Source: Myxococcaceae bacterium
Lineage (GTDB): Bacteria > Myxococcota > Myxococcia > Myxococcales > Myxococcaceae
Length of the DNA: 39,236 nt
Assembly: GCA_025459425.1 (NCBI GenBank)
Contig: JALOQF010000018.1
Location: forward strand, 1-39,236
Direction: 5' to 3'
How positions within the stretch are numbered: the first letter of the stretch is position 1; each line of letters opens with the position of its first letter. The translations under genes were made by a program, and so were the position numbers. Of this stretch, positions 37,114-39,236 are shown one piece after another. The notes beneath the pieces are model-generated. The model had not been told where the DNA came from and did not search any database. It saw only the letters and a program-made list of their open reading frames with translations.

Positions 37114-37641
37114 ATGGCGCAGAGCGTCCAGGAATTGATCAACCGCTTCGATGAGATCCACGCGCGCTACAAGGGCGTGCGCGGGGAGCTGCTCTCGAAG
37201 GTGCGTGACGAACTCGTGAAGCCGGGAGCCGCGTCGACGAAGGACGTGCTCGCACGCTTCGACGCAGTCGCCACGAAGTACAAGGGCGTGCGGGGGGAGC
37301 TGCTGGCGAAGGTGCGTGAGCAGCTCGTCGGTGACGGTGCGGCTGCTGCGCCGAAGCCAGCGCCCGTCGTCGCCCGGCCCGCGCCAGTGGTGGCGAAGCC
37401 GGCGCCAGTCGTCGCGAAGCCGGCGCCAGTCGTCGTCGCACCGCCGCCACCGCCGCCCGTTCAGCTCCAGCCACAAGCGTCCATCGACTCGGTCCGGCAG
37501 CTGCGGCGCTCGACCCCGGAGCAGAAGGCCGCGGTGGCGAACATGCTGCCCTCGTGCCGGGTATGTGGCCGCGGCATGAAGCCGGCCGGCAGCGGCACGC
37601 TGATGTGTGAGAAGGGCCACGTGCGCAACCTGGCCGGCTGA
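37114..37641 (+). CDS. protein with duplicated helical motif and C-terminal zinc-ribbon-like motif
   Basis: A 175-residue protein. Residues 8-36 and 46-72 repeat the motif F-D-x6-YKGVRGELL-x-KVR, a charged helical unit. Residues 80-120 are a Pro/Ala/Val hinge with four PAPVVA-type copies and a run of prolines. The end has Cys148-x2-Cys151, Cys165 and His169, a possible zinc site. AGGAGG lies upstream of ATG 37114, which I prefer to an in-frame GTG at 37090. No family recognised; a scaffold or nucleic-acid role is possible. Confidence 0.65.
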   Translation: MAQSVQELINRFDEIHARYKGVRGELLSKVRDELVKPGAASTKDVLARFDAVATKYKGVRGELLAKVREQLVGDGAAAAPKPAPVVARPAPVVAKPAPVVAKPAPVVVAPPPPPPVQLQPQASIDSVRQLRRSTPEQKAAVANMLPSCRVCGRGMKPAGSGTLMCEKGHVRNLAG

Positions 37642-37801
37642 GCGGCCTGCTCGCACTCCGTCGACGGCGCTTCAGGGCTCGAGCATGTGGTCACTGCATG
37701 CCGGTGCTCGCACGGCCGCGGTTCGCTCGACACGGCGCCCAGGTGGAGCACCTCGTTCTGCACTGAATGGAGCCAGGTCACGGCGCCGCGTGGTGCTCTT
37801 G

Positions 37802-38025
37802 AGATCGTCGTGGACGGGCGCGGCAGCCGGAGTCCTGTGGCGAGCGGCGCGGCACGCATCGTCGACCTCATCGGTGCTTCGGCGCCCAGCGTGCTCGCGG
37901 AATCGTCATCGAGCGTGACGGCGGCCGAAGTTCCGTGGCGAGCGGCGCGGCACGCATCGTCGACCTCATCGGTCGGCGTTGACGCCTCGCGGGCTCGCGG
38001 AATCGTCGTCGAGCGTGGCGGCCTG
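37802..38025. repeat. 98-100 bp tandem repeat in an otherwise empty stretch
   Basis: A 39-base block (gtggcgagcggcgcggcac...) is identical at 37837-37875 and 37935-37973. A second block (ctcgcggaatcgtc...) recurs at 37894 and 37994. A weaker third copy begins about 37802. Copies differ by small indels, so the coding frame shifts between them. The 419 bases from 37642 to 38060 hold no convincing gene; the repeats translate to similar peptides (VASGAARIVDLIG) and may be remains of a duplicated gene end. Confidence 0.75.
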
Positions 38026-38060
38026 TTCCCGCGCGTCCCTGGCGGACGCTCCGCGTCTCG

Positions 38061-38660
38061 TCACAGCGGGCGAGAGACCAGCACGTAGAGCACCGCTTGG
38101 CGCCGCGCAGACACCCGCACCGACCGCTCCGCGACGAGCGCCGAGGCGTCTGCGGTGCCGAGCTGCACGAGGTCCTCCGCGTGCGCGAGCTCGACCTGGC
38201 CCACGTCGACCACCACGTTCACCGAATCTCCGGGAGACACCGCAGGGACGTCGATGGCCGCGCCGTCGTCCAACACGAACTCGAACCACCGCACGCGTTG
38301 GAGGCGTGGATCGTTCGACAGCTCGCGCACCCGAACGCCTGGAGCGGGCATCTGCCATGCCGAATCCGCTCGCCGCGTCACCACGACCGGAGGGTCACGC
38401 CCCTCGTCGAGGAGCTGCGCGACCGACACCTGGAGTCCGCCGGCGACCCGCCCCAACACCGTGATGGTGGGCATCGAGCGACCAGACTCGATCTGGCTCA
38501 GCATCGCGCGGCTGACACCACAGCGCTCCGAGAGACGCTCCAGCGAAAGCCCGCGCTGCACTCGCAGGCGACGTACCGTCCGCCCCAGTGAAGCGCCCGG
38601 CCCCTCGCGCTCCCCCAGGGACGACGGCGGCTTTACGGCTGAACGAGCGGCGCCGGCCAT
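38061..38660 (-). CDS. XRE-family regulator with C-terminal cupin-like domain
   Basis: A 199-residue regulator. Residues about 25-85 form an XRE helix-turn-helix (LERLSERCGVSRAMLSQIESGR). Residues about 100-195 look like a small cupin barrel, giving the common HTH-cupin layout of metabolite-sensing repressors. ATG 38660 is used; GTG 38666 is an in-frame alternative. The start overlaps the end of the small upstream ORF by 28 bases, so the two are probably coupled. The cupin ligand is unknown. A conserved 14-base direct repeat upstream may be its operator. Confidence 0.85.
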   Translation of the reverse strand: MAGAARSAVKPPSSLGEREGPGASLGRTVRRLRVQRGLSLERLSERCGVSRAMLSQIESGRSMPTITVLGRVAGGLQVSVAQLLDEGRDPPVVVTRRADSAWQMPAPGVRVRELSNDPRLQRVRWFEFVLDDGAAIDVPAVSPGDSVNVVVDVGQVELAHAEDLVQLGTADASALVAERSVRVSARRQAVLYVLVSRPL

Positions 38661-38785
38661 ACCCACACCCAGACCCAGACCGGGACGACTGGAGGCGTCG
38701 GCGCGACACGCATCATCGTCGGCGCCTGCCCTTCGGTCCGCTTCTTCCGAAACTCACCGAGATCGATCACCTGGGCCGCGCTCAT
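38633..38785 (-). CDS. 50-residue leader protein with Trp-Val run
   Basis: A short frame starting MSAAQVIDLGEFRKKR with a good ribosome site (GGAG seven bases before). The C-terminal part is Pro/Val-rich and holds a run of alternating Val and Trp (VWVWVWVW), an unusual composition. It ends inside the XRE gene, overlapping by 28 bases, so it is the first cistron of that unit. It may be a small regulatory or membrane-interacting protein; the function is unknown. Confidence 0.6.
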   Translation of the reverse strand: MSAAQVIDLGEFRKKRTEGQAPTMMRVAPTPPVVPVWVWVWVWPAPLVQP

Positions 38786-38841
38786 GTCGTGCTCCTTCGC
38801 CGTGTCACGTCGACGCTGCACCGCCGCCGTCGACGAAGAAC

Positions 38842-38870
38842 AATATCTGCTCAAGCGGATGCAATGTCAA
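38842..38870 (-). promoter_or_regulatory. promoter of the small protein/XRE unit with candidate operators
   Basis: On the minus strand TTGACA (38870-38865) is followed after 17 bases by GATATT (38847-38842), a fair promoter about 60 bases before ATG 38785. The spacer contains tctgctcaagcgga (plus-strand 38846-38859), which recurs exactly at 38949-38962, about 103 bases upstream. The repeats may be binding sites of the XRE regulator. The rest of 38786-39082 shows no gene. Confidence 0.5.
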
Positions 38871-39082
38871 GTCAAACAGAAACCCCCGCTCCACCGACCA
38901 GAAGAGGCGCAGAGATTCCCTTCAGGAAAGGCGGCCACGCCGACGACGTCTGCTCAAGCGGACATCCCAGAAGATACAAGCTCGGAGAAGCACTCCGGCG
39001 CTGCCGCTGGCTTCCTGAGACGAGGTCGCCGTCTGCCACTTTCGCCTTGCGCGCCCGGCCGGGCGACGACACCAGCCCGGGC

Positions 39083-39236
39083 ATGAGCCTCGCGACCCTG
39101 CTTGACGAGCCCGAGCTGCGCCCGTTCCTCCCGCTCCTGTACGTCGCGTGGGCCGACGGCGACCTCACCGCCGCCGAGCGCAGCCTGGTGCATTCGCGCA
39201 TCTCCGCCCAGCCGTGGCTCAAGCCCCGTCTGCGTG
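39083..39236 (+). CDS. 5' end of an unidentified gene, TerB-like N-terminus
   Basis: From ATG 39083 the frame is open to the window end (51 codons). It starts MSLATLLDEPELRPFLP and reads LLYVAWADGDLTAAERSLV, a helical pattern with an acidic loop like TerB-type or similar small helical domains. Too little is visible to name the full protein. Confidence 0.6.
   Translation, partial: MSLATLLDEPELRPFLPLLYVAWADGDLTAAERSLVHSRISAQPWLKPRLR

Noticed and set aside
37687-38088. 133-codon plus-strand frame over the 98-bp repeats
   Set aside because: The repeats change frame between copies, so a single coding frame is not supported.

Overview
This window is high-GC DNA with long overlapping operons. It looks like chromosomal sequence from a myxobacterium (Myxococcota, probably suborder Cystobacterineae). 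The reasons are a carB-type carotenoid operon that contains an HMG-CoA reductase and ends in a CarA/CarH-type B12-binding MerR regulator, and many lipoproteins with Gly-rich or Asp-Ala-Gly linkers and eukaryote-like Cys-rich repeats. I saw no rRNA, tRNA, CRISPR array or insertion sequence.

Layout. 1-250: a 15-bp tandem repeat at the left edge, open in several frames. 251-4121 (minus): an aromatic amino acid operon with a three-domain AroK-AroD-AroE fusion, then aroC and aroB, all joined by 4-base overlaps. 4214-4630: a small divergent lipoprotein gene. 4666-14719 (minus): a nine-gene carotenoid operon, crtE-crtI-crtB-mvaA-crtD-crtC-glycosyltransferase-acyltransferase-carH. Every junction overlaps by 1-4 bases, and a dyad lies at the crtE promoter. 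The set would take mevalonate-derived prenyl diphosphates to GGPP, phytoene, desaturated and hydroxylated carotenoid, then a glycoside ester, under a light-sensing repressor. 14805-16005: a cysteine-free YtfJ-like protein and a truncated AbiEii-like locus. 15992-19410 (minus): glmS and glmU, the hexosamine supply for the cell wall. 19873-23505 (plus): a BirA-type operator, a probably leaderless bioB, and a fused bioF-bioA gene.

23510-28364 is a run of poorly characterised genes: secreted proteins, lipoproteins, a zinc-ribbon ORF, and a WYL-domain regulator divergent from a small dimeric alpha/beta-barrel protein with a perfect dyad between them. 28414-36881 (plus) is a surface-protein region: a disintegrin-like repeat lipoprotein with a DUF1554-like C-terminus, an RCC1-repeat lipoprotein, a repeat-rich barrel-like protein coupled to an ECF sigma factor and its membrane partner, and an antistasin-like repeat lipoprotein. 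37114-39236 holds a duplicated-motif zinc-ribbon protein, a 98-bp tandem repeat, an XRE-cupin regulator with a 50-residue leader protein and candidate operators, and the 5' end of a further gene.

The most notable points are two enzyme fusions (AroK-AroD-AroE, in the same order as the C-terminal half of fungal AROM, and BioF-BioA), the single CarH-like photoreceptor closing the carotenoid operon, the sigma-factor/surface-protein cluster with animal-like Cys-rich modules, and the candidate operators. All function calls come from reading motifs; no database search was possible.
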